Shown: piece by piece, positions 22,701-33,006 of the stretch
Numbering within the stretch: position 1 is the first letter of the stretch
Layout: each line of letters begins with the position of its first letter
Notes under the pieces: generated by a model
What the model saw: the letters and a program-made list of their open reading frames with translations, nothing else
Database searches by the model: none
What the model was told of the DNA's origin: nothing
Source of the DNA: Volvariella volvacea V23
Lineage: Eukaryota; Basidiomycota; Agaricomycetes; Agaricales; Pluteaceae
Reading direction: 5' to 3'
Assembly: GCA_000349905.1 (NCBI GenBank)
Contig: KB722737.1
Span: 1,737,335-1,801,334, forward strand
Length of the DNA stretch: 64,000 nucleotides
Made by a program: the position numbers and the translations under genes

Positions 22701-23131
22701 CACTATCACCCCCTGTATCACCCCCTCCTCCGTGGGTCCACGCCCAGCACCATAACGACACTTTGCACCCGCCCCGGAGCAATGTGACATACAATTCTTT
22801 CGAGATTAAAGGACAGCTACACCCTCGCTCGCCTCGCTCTTACATACATCCCCCAAGCCCTTTAGGGCTCCCTCCCAGCACCGGGAACGTACCCAAATCC
22901 GCTATCAACCCTATCTTCAAAGTGGTGAGTTTTAAATGGGACCATGGGGACCACCCTCTATCAATTATTGACGCAAAACCCGAGCAGCCACACTCGCTCA
23001 ACTCGGGTGATAATCCACCAACCTCCCCATCAAATCAACGACAAGCACCCAGCCTACCTCCCTTCTCCCATCTGGAAGCAGTTGCAGATGGGTACTCGCC
23101 AATGACATTTGCACCACCACCTGAGGACTAA
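19788..23131 (+). CDS. Ime2/MAK/RCK-type Ser/Thr protein kinase
   Basis: CMGC kinase of the MAK/ICK/Ime2 group, linked in fungi to meiosis, mating and morphogenesis (Ime2, Pit1, Ustilago Crk1). From the ATG at 19788 it begins with a His/Pro-rich low-complexity tract. The kinase domain has the Gly loop LGDGSFGTVWL, the ATP-binding lysine in VAVKSMKK, catalytic HRDMKPENVL (from about 20634), DFGLA (about 20763), activation-loop TEY (20805-20813) and YVSTRWYRAPEVLLSS. About 25 residues (from GYYDYISVAPGAPPDAP) are inserted between the catalytic loop and DFG. The C-terminal tail is long, disordered and Ser/Pro-rich, with a Lys/Glu/Arg helix about 22000-22110. A 100-N gap (21627-21726) interrupts the tail, so length and frame across it are uncertain. 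Confidence 0.88.
21627..21726. other. Assembly gap of 100 N inside the kinase gene
   Basis: Exactly 100 N, the conventional placeholder for a gap of unknown length. The frame happens to stay open across it, but 100 is not a multiple of three and codon continuity here is coincidental. Flanking coding text is Gln/Pro-rich (AYPQE on the left, TYQHSTPHAANGQ on the right). Confidence 0.98.
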
Positions 23132-24172
23132 AGGGATTATTTATGGACCCTCCTCACGCTCCTTTTATCTTGGCTCTCTCTTCCGTCCTCACCGCTTGTT
23201 GGTCTTTATCTGGTGTTCCTGCTCTTCTTGATTTTTTTAACATTATCGTATTACAACGGCAATTGATATCCTACAGCTGCACTCATCCACCATCACACTC
23301 ATACAATCGGTGTCTTCAATCATTCAATCATTTGGCGTTTTATGATCTGCTTGTCGTTTTGCCCCTGTTCCTCCCGTTCGGCTTCGTCCTTAGCTCTGCC
23401 TCGTTCATATTTGGTGCCATAACCCAGGAGGTGTACCACATGGAATCGTACTATATTACTTTCCCGTTTTTTTGGCTCCAGCCCTTCCTGTTGCACAATA
23501 GCTAATCCAGGTCTCCTATCCACCCATCCAACGAGTTCCCCCCTCACCGCCGCATTACTTTATCCACCTCTATTTCGAGGGTTCCATCTTCCCATTTCAT
23601 TTCTTGCATTATTTCCCCCTGGTTTGTCGGTCATTCGTGTTGAAATGCTATGGTATCCATATGTCCATTAGTCACATATTGTGGCCAGCTACCTCCTTTT
23701 CGTCCCTTCTGCTTTACTTTCATAGCTCACACTTGTGACGATGACATCACATACACTGTCCTTACTCCAGCGCATTCCCCCATTTTTGGATCTCCTTGTT
23801 TATTCGTTCGTGGATTTTCTTTCTCTTGGTTGTGTCTTTTGCTGTTTTATCCCCCGTACCCCCGGAACCTCCATTATACTAGTAGAGACCTTCAATGTAT
23901 TTCTATGCTCACCCGCTTACAGTATACCTGGGCAAGAGCAAACCAATTATCTTTGAAAAGGACAAAAAAATCAAAAAGATTTCTTCATTTCGCTTCATTT
24001 GGCTACACCTCAATGGGACGATTGGATGGCGATGAGCTCGATGGGAATAAGGGCATAAAAATCTATTTCAACGAGTATCCCACTACAGGACATGTGCAGC
24101 TCTGTTAGCTCTATTATGCAGACGAGCGTTATCCCCGCTGCGAGGCGCACTGCGAACTAGTTTGATGCCGGC
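23132..24172. other. Intergenic: convergent 3' ends of kinase and NDUFS6-like gene
   Basis: About 1 kb between two convergent stop codons. It is T- and C-rich on the plus strand. Open frames such as 23143-23505 and 23650-24108 encode hydrophobic, Phe/Leu/Ser-rich text typical of translated pyrimidine-rich UTR, with no domain. No RNA gene or repeat is recognised. Long 3' UTRs of the two genes are the simplest explanation. Confidence 0.45.
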
Positions 24173-24949
24173 TTAATGGTGATGTGGGGCTTGTTCGTAG
24201 CGAAGTCCACTAATACGCGCAGAGTCAGCCGCTCAATGGATATTAGAAAGAGGAAGCGTAGAAAACGCATTCACCAATATCTGCAAGTGCAATTGTCAGT
24301 TAGGGATCAATGTGAGCGTAGGAGGATATGCTCACCCGCATGGACGAGGTCCAGGCTTATCCTATGGACGCAACATATTAGAGAAACAAGCTGGCATCAG
24401 CTACTGGGTGCACTCACCAAGTTGATGTATATCTTTGGGTGTCCGAGCGGGCCTCCTCCTATTCAATGCAAACAGGAAATTAGTCCAACTGAAAGCGTCA
24501 ATAGGACCACAACTCGATAAACGTGTAGTCGCCACCCATTGATATTACAAGCCCCCTCATGCTCTTGATACATGCACAAGGATAATGGGGGATTCACAAG
24601 ATAAAAAAGCCAAACAGTACTTACCTCCGTCACAAACTGCCTTCCGACCTTCCACGAACCTGATGGGTTCATTGGCGATGAGCTCCATCGCACTCAGGGG
24701 CTGGGGCTGTAGCTCCATAATGGTTTGCTCAAATCTAGGACCAGAAGACGGAGTTGGACGAGGTCTTTGAGAAGTCGACCATGTCGCTAGGTGGTTGGGT
24801 GCTTGTTGAGCGACAGCGGGAGTTTGGGACTTCTGCGATTCTGCCGGGACAGACGAAGAGGATGCGGCTGGGGATAATGGGGAGGAAGATAGAGAGCGAG
24901 AGAATGCTCGAAGTGAGCTTGGTACTTGCAAGAGTCGACGAGCCAGCAT
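24173..24949 (-). CDS. NDUFS6: NADH dehydrogenase Fe-S protein 6-like (complex I zinc subunit)
   Basis: Matrix-side accessory subunit of complex I that binds zinc and acts in late assembly (human NDUFS6, Yarrowia NUMM). Exons on the minus strand: 24949-24625 (325 nt), 24458-24418 (41), 24361-24336 (26), 24280-24275 (6) and 24209-24173 (37), 435 nt in all, for 144 residues. The start MLARRLLQVPSSLRAFSRSL is a clear mitochondrial presequence. The zinc-finger domain reads [36 protein letters not shown], with ligands Cys, His, Cys, Cys, and the tail ends in His residues. The last ligand codon TGT is split between the 6-nt exon (atattg) and the final exon. The start codon lies 193 bp downstream of the HSP104 stop, in tandem. 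Confidence 0.9.
24275..24280 (-). other. Predicted 6-nt internal exon of the NDUFS6-like gene
   Basis: Flanked by intron 24281-24335 (donor gtgagc, acceptor gcag) and intron 24210-24274 (donor gtgaat, acceptor ttag). Including it gives CGYCGLRY, restoring the third and fourth zinc ligands; skipping it loses the Tyr-Cys pair. The flanking reading frame requires a length divisible by three here, and only the sequence atattg supplies the conserved residues. Confidence 0.85.
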
Positions 24950-25142
24950 TTCTGAGTGTGGCTTGAGGTGGTAGAGTTGGGCGTCTGACGGCTGTCTTGT
25001 TTGTCCCAATGTTTGGTTCCTTTCCAACCGTTACTCAGTTTTACTCTGTGAATACGATACATTGTCCAAGTCCAGAATACACTATACTAGCTAAAAATAC
25101 ATGAACGATGTACGAGAGAAAATGGTATCTGTCTATGCTACA

Positions 25143-28100
25143 CTAGTCCATCTCTTCAATTTCAATTTCGTCACCGGCATCAACGTCCATCCCTTCCTCC
25201 GCATTTACGTTGCCATCATGGTTGGGGATGATTCGTAGACAATTATGCGGACCATCAAAACGCACATGAACTACCTCGTTATCCTGGACTCTATTTGACA
25301 GAATCATTACAGACAACGGATTGAGGAGTTCACTTTGAATGGCCCTGTTGAGAGGACGAGCGCCATACGCCGTGGAATACCCAGCGGATATGAGATAATT
25401 CTTGCTTTCCTCGTCGAGTTCAATTTTAATTTTGCGTTCCGCAAGGCGATCGTTGACCTCTTTGATTCGGATATCAACAATTTTGACCATGTCTTTCTGA
25501 GATAATGCCCGCTATTGAGGAAAAGAGTCAGTTGTGATCTTTTGGTACCATGGGTGATCTGTACTTACGAAGATAACGATTTCATCAATACGATTGATGA
25601 ACTCCGGCGGGAAATGGGCTTGAATGGATGCCATCACCAACCCCCTTGTTTCCGGGTTTACGGGACCGCCTGTTTCGTTAAGGAAGGCCGCGCCAAGGTT
25701 TGAGGTCATAATTATAACGGTGTTGCGGAAATCGACAACGCGGCCTTGTCCGTCTGTAAGGCGACCATCGTCCAAAACTTGAAGGAATAATGTAACAAAT
25801 TCCCTGCAAGCCTTCTCCACCTCGTCGATGAGAACGATGGTGTAGGGCTTGCGACGAACGTATTCCGTCAGCTGCCCTCCCTGGTCGTAGCCGACATAGC
25901 CTAATGAGACGATGAGTATCTCAATGGAATGATATAGGAAAACAATAACTCACCAGGTGGTGACCCAATTAAACGTGAAATGGAGTGCTTTTCGGAGTAT
26001 TCCGAAGCGTCGATTCTTATCATAGCGTCTGAAGAGTCGAACAAGGTTGAAGCCAGCTGCGATCATTATTAACAAGGTGTCGAAAAGAATTAGCAGGTAA
26101 AGTACATACCGTTTTTGCAAGCAGAGTTTTCCCCGTTCCCGAGGGTCCTGCCATGAGGAAACTAGCTATCGGTCTGTTGGGATTTTTCAAACCGCTGCGA
26201 GATAAGCGAACGGCATTTGCAATCGCTTTGACGGCGTCTGATTGCCCAACAACGCTAGCACTGAGATATTTTTCAAGCTTCAGCAACTTCTCGCGTTCCG
26301 TTGACACAAGTCGAGTAACAGGGATGGATGTCCAACGGGAGACAATCTCAGCAATCTGCTCTGGCGTGACTGTGTCGGTACCACCACCAGCGGCAGCATC
26401 CTCAGCTGCCTTCTTTGCTTCTAATCGTTCCAGTCTAGTCTGCAGATCGGGCAAAGCATAGAATCGGATATCAGAGGCCGATTGGAGATCATGCCTGCGT
26501 TGAATGTTAATTAATGAGAAAGGTGAAATTTTCATGATGCCTACCTTCGTTCTGCATCCTCCATTTTCGCCCTCAATTCGTCCATTTTACGACGGACCTG
26601 ATTGATCTCATCCCCTCGCTTCTTCTCATTTTCGTATGCAGCTTTCATTGGTCTTAGATTTTCCTCGACTTCAGCAATAGCCTTTCGTGCGGCTTGCAAC
26701 CTCTCTTTGCTAGCCGAGTCTTTCTCGCGTTCAAGGGCGTGGATCTCGATTTCCAATTCGAGCTTGCGGCGCTGCATTTTGTCAATGGCTTCAGGTTCCG
26801 TCTCTCGCGTAACGCGGACACTAAAGGAATATTAGTTGGATCATTCTACACAGAAACGATGAAATTCTCACCTCGCACAGGCCTCATCTACCAGGTCAAT
26901 AGCAGCATCAGGAAGGCGCCTTGAAGTTAGGTACCGATGTGCCAGGGTTGCTGCTTGTATAAGAGCGGCGTCTAAGATACGAACGCCATGATGAACTTCG
27001 TACTTTTCTCGGATTCCACGAAGGATGCTGATGGTTTCCGTGACGGAGGGCTCGTTGACAATAACTTGAGCGAATCGACGTTCTAAAGCAGCATCTGTCT
27101 CAATGTACTTCCTGTACTCGGCAAGCGTTGTGGCTCCAATGCACCTGAGTTTACCACGAGCTAACAGAGGTTTAAAGAGATTGGCCGCATCCATTCCACC
27201 ACCCTCAGAACCCCTTCCCGCCATAATGAGATGCAGCTCGTCGATAAACAAGATGACACCAGGACCCCCTTCGTCCGCTGCTTTCTCTATCTCGTTCAAG
27301 ACTGACTTGATGCGCTCTTCGTACTCGCCCTTGTACTTTGCACCGGCCATGAGTGCGCCCATATCCAACGAATACAACCGAGAGATTAAGCTAGCGGGTA
27401 CATCGCGTTTGACAATACGCTGTGCTAGGCCTTCGACAATGGCAGTTTTTCCAACACCAGGTTCACCGATGAGTACAGGGTTATTCTTGGTCCTGAAGCG
27501 AATGTAAGAGTGGGATGAGAGAAAGTACTTGCGAAGCGCTCACCTGCGACACAGGATGCGGATGACGCGTCGAATCTCGTTATCACGGCCGATAACTGGA
27601 TCAATCTTTCCCTCCTCTGCAAGGGTTGTAAGATCCACTGCGTATTTCTGCAGTGCATCGAATCCTTGCTCTGCATTCTTGGATTCAACACGTCTGTTTC
27701 CTCGAATCTGCTCAATGGCGGTCTTGACTGTGCCTTCGGTCATGCCCGTCTCCTTCAAGACGGTTTGAATTGTGGCGTCTTTGAGAAGTGCTAATAGGAG
27801 GTGATCTTGTGCAATGTAGGAGTCGTGCATGGTCTTTTGGAGGCTCTGCGCTTCGCGTATGACTTTGGAAAGGAAACCACTAATGGTAATGTCATCGGGA
27901 GGGGGGCTCTGAGTGGGCAAGCGTACAATCTGTTTCTGCAAGCTGCGCTTGACAGCCGTCTGCGAGAGGGAGAGTCAGTCGAAATGGATTACGGAATGCA
28001 ATCACAACTTACGGGGTCGCCTCCGGCTCTGTGAATCACGGAAGTGAACAACGAAGCATTGCCGCTGGAAGACACCGCTCCCGGAATAGCAGAATCGGAA

Positions 28101-28284
28101 GCGCCCTCATTCAGGAGGATGAAAGCCAGGTGCACGGGGTGTACTAAAGGTGGTGGATGAGAGGGAGCAAGAGATGCGGGACAATGAGGTGCTCACCCTG
28201 GGCGTTGGCGTAGTCCTTCGCCAACTGAACTGCCTGGCTCAGCGATTCCTGGGCCTTGTCGGTGAAGTCGTAGTTGCTGGTCAT
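25143..28284 (-). CDS. HSP104: Heat shock protein Hsp104 (ClpB-type disaggregase)
   Basis: Hexameric AAA+ disaggregase of cytosol and nucleus that rescues aggregated proteins with Hsp70. The start [18 protein letters not shown] opens the Clp N domain. NBD1 has Walker [14 protein letters not shown], Walker [10 protein letters not shown] and an arginine-finger region ALERRFAQV. The coiled-coil M domain follows ([21 protein letters not shown]...). NBD2 has Walker [14 protein letters not shown], pore loop GYVGYDQGG, Walker [10 protein letters not shown], sensor 1 IIMTSNLGA and sensor 2 [10 protein letters not shown]. The C-terminus is acidic and ends EIEIEEMD, comparable to the TPR-binding tails of Hsp104 and Hsp90. 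Length is roughly 900 residues, as expected. No mitochondrial presequence is present, which argues against Hsp78. Promoter elements lie directly upstream. Confidence 0.97.
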
Positions 28285-28328
28285 GGAGACGTTGAGAGAG
28301 AACTGGGGAGGACGAGACGGAAGACAGA

Positions 28329-28408
28329 GTATATATACGCAGACGCCTGTCGAGACATTGCCCGTAACGGAAAGATAGCTGTCGAACGTTCTCGAGGATG
28401 TGACGTCA
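28329..28408 (-). promoter_or_regulatory. HSP104 promoter: TATA box, heat shock element, CRE
   Basis: On the minus strand, reading toward the ATG at 28284: a palindromic TGACGTCA (28401-28408, ATF/CREB type), then alternating GAA/TTC units GAAcgTTCtcGAg (28384-28396, third unit imperfect), then a TATA box gtatatatac (28329-28338). All sit within the 155 bp between the upstream gene's stop codon and HSP104. This matches the expected Hsf1-driven stress promoter; the CRE suggests a second, stress-MAPK-type input (inference). Confidence 0.65.
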
Positions 28409-28439
28409 CTCTAGTAGCTACAAACAATGCCAAACTACA

Positions 28440-30230
28440 TTACCACTCCTCGACCTTCAAGTTCGGCCCAGCCCTAGTTATCTCCGTGTCCTTGGGGGGC
28501 CATGCGCCGATCCGCCACTGTGACCACCGTCAATCGGTACTTTGCAGAGACAGACTAGACCTACCTGATCTCCCCTCTGCACCACCTGCACCCCGTTTCT
28601 TCGCATCTCCTGCTGCCAATGAATCGAGACCATCTGTCGAAACGCTACTTGTACTTCGGGTTCACTAATCAGCTTCCAGGCTTTCCTTCTCATAGCATCT
28701 GCAATGCGAGGGGAAACGCCCTCTAGCTGTTCGTCCCTCACGTCCATCAAGTTGATTTCGTAGTTGCAACCCGGGCAACTCCACTTGAATTCTCCCAGTG
28801 GCAATTCCGGTGGCTTCCAGCAATAATGGGGGATGCGGGACAACAGGTCTCCCGACGAGATCTCTGTGTCGGGCTCGCTATCCGATGCTGGTGGCGTTGA
28901 CGCTTCTGAAAAGTCCGAGTCGTATCTGAAATTGACCTGAGCAGCTTGAGTGGGACATGAGCCAATTTCCGAGGAAGGATTAGACTGCGTTTTTACAGGT
29001 TTCAAGCTGTAGCATCAGAAGACTTTGTATGACAATACTGCGCGAGTCTTACCGCTTTGGGTTTGTCTTTGAGCACCCCGTTGATTTTCACTCTCCACCA
29101 TTCAGCGGTGTTTGCATATTCCGCCAACCTCTCTTCAAGCTTTCCTACTCTACTATTCACATTGGAATTCTTCCTTGACCTATTCACCTCTTCGCAGAAT
29201 GCGATCCATTCCCTCAAGTTGACCAAGTGCTGTCTTCTGCCACTAGGAGCCAACTGAGATGCGAGCAGCCAGTCACAATGTACGGCCCACTCCGAGACAA
29301 GTTCAGATTTCGATATGTGCCGTGGCCTTCGTCCACGTTTGGAGCGACCATCCCCATCTATATCCGAGTCATCATAAACTTCGGGATATATAATCCGCTG
29401 GTGCTTGTCATCATTCATAAATCTTGCACAGTATTGTTCAACAATCCACTCGATGGTACGTCGTTCAATCGGTGTACTCTTGGGATCATCCTTGACTATG
29501 TGCCCCAGCAACGCCAACAGGCGGTAACGCTGAAGCCAGTCTTGGCTTTTCTTTGCTGTGGCGGCATCTAACGATGATACGATGTACTTTCGGCCCCTTG
29601 GTGCTTGGTCAAGTTCCAAACTGAGATGAGAACGACGCAATGAGCTCACAAATTCTGGGTATGTATCACTAGTTTGTCGGGATGCGCCTTGTCTACCCGG
29701 CCCAGGTCAGAAAGAGAATCGAAATCGCGCCGAAGCGCCACATACCAGTCAGAAAGGCAGCGTACAACATTTTCTCGCAGCGCACCCATACTTTGAGCTT
29801 GGTTCCTCCATTCTTCCCACCATTATACAGTTTGGGAAGGGTTAAGCCGCTTGTGTGCGCGCGACCGTGCAACTTTTCATCTCTCGCACGGAAGTCGGTC
29901 TCTAGCCACTGTTTGCCGCGTTCTGAGAGGAAATCCAAAGTGTCTACCTCAAGGATTCCAAATATATACACAGGATAGTCGTTGGCCGGGTGGTCTGGAG
30001 GAGGTTGAATAAGAAACTCGGTGTCATCGAATCTGAACATTTATTCAGTGGATGAGGGAGCGCAGTGGTGGCTGTCCCTACCCGACTTCCTTGCCGTTGC
30101 ACTGTAGGTGCAAGGAGGACAACTTTGGGGTAGTACCACTAGGAGGAAAGTCAGGAGACAAAATGAGCTCATCATCGTATGGGCCAAATGGTTTGGCAAG
30201 TAGCTTCTGGAGGTTGAGTCTCAGCGCCAT
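28440..30230 (-). CDS. Conserved fungal protein of unknown function with a CPGC motif
   Basis: Not recognised. It starts MALRLNLQKLLAKPFGPYDD (30230) and ends RAGPNLKVEEW (stop 28440-28442) by my splicing. Exons give VGFDDTEFLIQPPPDHPAND, a Lys/Arg-rich middle with helical text (RRTIEWIVEQYCARFM, LVNLREWIAFCEEVNRSR, KLEERLAEYANTAEWWRVKI), an acidic Ser-rich linker, then FKWSCPGCNYEINLMDVRDE, where CPGC could be half of a metal site, and a helical end KLISEPEVQVAFRQMVSIHW. It looks soluble and possibly nuclear. The last exon junction (DQ-WRIGAWPPK) is chosen for frame and could differ. The stop lies inside what may be the distal HSP104 promoter. It is divergent from the NIPA gene, with only 142 bp between start codons. 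Confidence 0.75.
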
Positions 30231-30372
30231 GGCGGAGGGAGTGGGGAGGGAGGATCACATGACGTCTCTGGGACATTTACCAGATCGGTTTAGACTGGAC
30301 ATCCAACTCATGTAAATGCCTCTCTCCAATATCTGTCGTCTGGTCCCGGGACCAACTGCGTCCAACCCCGTC

Positions 30373-32332
30373 ATGAACAACACGCACATCTCTATTCCTC
30401 TCGGAATTGCTATTGGGTTGCTCGCCTCCTTCGTTCAGTCCTTGGGCCTTACCATCCAACGCAAGAGCCACGTTATTAACCAGAGCCTACCCGAACATAA
30501 GCAGCTTGTCGAACACAGAAGACCGTATGTGCCGTCTACCCTCTTCAGCCATTATCACATCGTTGAAGACCTTGTTGTTTCGATTGGATAGGTTATGGTT
30601 GCTCGGCTTTGCTATATTCATCTCGTCGAATCTCCTCGGTTCACTGGTGCAGATTGCGGCACTTCCTGTGGTCATCCTCGCACCGCTGGGCGCAGTGTCG
30701 CTGCTTTGGAATGCATTCTTTGCGAGATTACTGCTGGGTGATGTGTTCTCCCCGTGGATGATACTCGGGACACTCCTTATTGCTGGTGGTGCCGTCCTTA
30801 TAGCCGTGTTTGGCATTGTGCCCGAGCAGACACGATCTCTGGAGGATTTGCTGGCGCTATTTAGGCGACCAACATTTGTTGCTTATTTCTCGGTGCTTGG
30901 TGTTGTCGTTTTCATATGTCTCGCTATTGTAAGTCTGCCCTTGATGCAATCACACCATGTTAAACATACCATCGGCTCAGACACACGTTACGGAGTTTTC
31001 GCTTTCACGCAAGCTAACTCGCCCTGTTTCCCCGCACGCACCACCTGGATCGACGCCGTCCTCGCTTACTCTGCATGCACTAGCCCATGAGTCTGATCCG
31101 GTGGAGGTAGCTGACAGTGATCACGTCACAGAAAGCACACCACTCCTTCTCCGCAAGGCGGCATCTTCTAACACTCACTCAACTATTCAATCCTTAAACA
31201 ACACTAGACTAATACTCGCAATATCTTATGCATCCTTTTCAGGAATTATTTCAGGAATGTGTTTACTGTTCGCCAAGAGTGGGGTCGAATTGCTGCTCGT
31301 AACCCTTCGTGGCCAAAACCAATTCTGGCGCTGGCAGGCTTGGGTCCTTATCCTAAGCTTAGCTCTATTTGCGCTGCTGCAGCTGTGGTACCTACACAAA
31401 GCACTCGTTTATGCTGATCCGACATTGGTTTGCCCATGTATGTGTTATTCGCCATTATCCCCCAGCGGTCTGCGGAATCTGACTTTGCACTAACAGCGGC
31501 GTTCTGCTTCTACAATGTATCCTCAATCGTAAACGGACTTGTATACTTTGACCAGTTCTCATTGATACCACTTCGATATCTGACATTGGTTATCCTTGGG
31601 ATGGTGATTCTACTATGCGGTGTGTGGGTTGTCAGCATACAGTCTGGTAGTGGCGTGGTGGATGTAGCGGCTTGGACAGAGACAGACAACCTTGGCGTAA
31701 ACACTGTGAATACAGCTTCACAAGGGGATGATACCACCGCTCAACGCATCGGCCCTCGTAGTCCGCGGAGTCAAGTGCCTCGGGCTGTAAGGCCACATTC
31801 GTATGGAGATACACTCTCAACGTCACCAGACACGATACCGCTTGGTGCGACCCCGGAAAGCCGAGCATCTTCTATCAGAGAGGGCCTTTCGGGAAGGAAG
31901 GTTGCACATCACCGCCGACCCACAATCGACTTGTCTTTGCCTCTTCACGCTCGCCCTTCACCTCACACGCACACGCACCCACACCACACACAATCGCCGC
32001 CGCTCATAGGGACGGGCTTACAAATTGGTTTGTCCCCCGTCAGCCCTGGATTCGCTATTCTTCCCAAAGAGAGAAGACGGAGGGTCAGCGGGATGATGGA
32101 AAGCCCGCGCCAGGATTTGGAAGACCTGCATGTGGATGGCGACCGGTTCGACGGGCTCCAGATCCAACCAAGGAGGGCGGTCAGTGAAGGCGATGCCGGG
32201 GAGGCTGAATCGGCGTGGAGACGAAGGCCCACTGACTCGGTATCTGGACAGGGACAGTCAGCGCAGAACACGGTTCGTATGTCGAGAGGGGAGATATGGT
32301 CATGGATGAGGAGGGTATTTACGAGCTCATAG
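30373..32332 (+). CDS. NIPA-type magnesium transporter (DUF803 family)
   Basis: Multi-pass membrane protein of the NIPA/DUF803 family, implicated in Mg2+ transport. Hydrophobic helices are visible: SIPLGIAIGLLASFVQSLGL (with the typical QRKSH following), WLLGFAIFISSNLLGSLVQI, LPVVILAPLGAVSLLWNAFF, WMILGTLLIAGGAVLIAVFG, FVAYFSVLGVVVFICLAI, then a Ser/Pro loop, ISYASFSGIISGMCLLFAKS, WVLILSLALFALLQLWYL, and after ADPTLVCPSAFCFYNVSSIV the last helices. The C-terminal tail is cytosolic-looking and disordered, with His/Pro and Ser/Arg. Introns at about 30525-30591, 30930-30972 and 31440-31500 splice cleanly. An alternative ATG at 30316 in the same frame would add 19 residues; I prefer 30373 because family members begin close to the first helix. 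Confidence 0.88.
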
Positions 32333-33006
32333 TGCATGAGATCCTTGTGCAATGTATATGGACTGCTGGGATGTGACATCTCATCTAATTGCATCAACTG
32401 ATTTATTGCATCTTGTCAAAAGCCTATCATGTCGGGCACGTCGTCCCCTATTGTTATTCGTTGGGCTGTTGCTGGGATGCAGCGCACACGGCAGGCCGTG
32501 AGGGATGGCACACGGGCTGCAATGCTTGCATGGTGGTGTGCAGACGCTGGCAGACTACATGAAGGCGGGAGCGAATAGGCCGGACAACCAAATGGGATGA
32601 TCGGCGATGTCGATCTGGGATCACGTGTGACGGGATGGAGGGATGTTGAAGGATGACGGACTCGATGCTGACACGTCCAGCGCCCGCCCGACGTGGCGCG
32701 TCGTCCATCGCGCCTCTCGTCGGGGCCATGCTCCAGGGCATCGCGTCCGGCGGGGCAGCGACTGGGTGCAATCAAGCGTTGTGCTCCAACACCGCTCTGC
32801 ATTAAGCGACGAAACATCAGAGTCCCTGACATACAGTACCTTTTCGCCTTTTCTTGCCAACCAACCAGTTTCGTGCGTCGCATGAACTGACCAACGTTCG
32901 TTTTTTCGTACCTGGCGCTTTTACTTTGCCTCTGCTTTTTCGCCTCCATATCTAGCCCGCTCCTTTCTCTCCTCCTGCGCTACCCTAATATCCCGAGCCA
33001 GCTGCC
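32333..33006. other. Intergenic: NIPA 3' UTR and DENN promoter
   Basis: 674 bp. It contains TCACGTGT (E-box CACGTG at 32622-32627), a GC-rich block (about 32680-32760) and a pyrimidine-rich leader (about 32900-32990) before the DENN ATG. Long open frames on both strands here (for example 32416-32949 minus) are Arg/Pro/Ser-rich with no domain and are explained by local GC content. Confidence 0.45.

Noticed and set aside
23143..23505. Hydrophobic plus-strand open frame after the kinase
   Set aside because: Phe/Leu/Ser-rich composition arises from T/C-rich UTR; no helix pattern or homology, and it starts 11 bp after a stop codon.
28447..28470. TTCaagTTC as a second heat shock element
   Set aside because: Units are not in inverted alternation at the correct spacing, and the site lies in the coding end of the neighbouring gene.
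32416..32949. Minus-strand open frame of 177 residues upstream of the DENN gene
   Set aside because: Arg/Ser/Pro-rich text with no domain, in a GC-rich promoter with equally long frames on the other strand.
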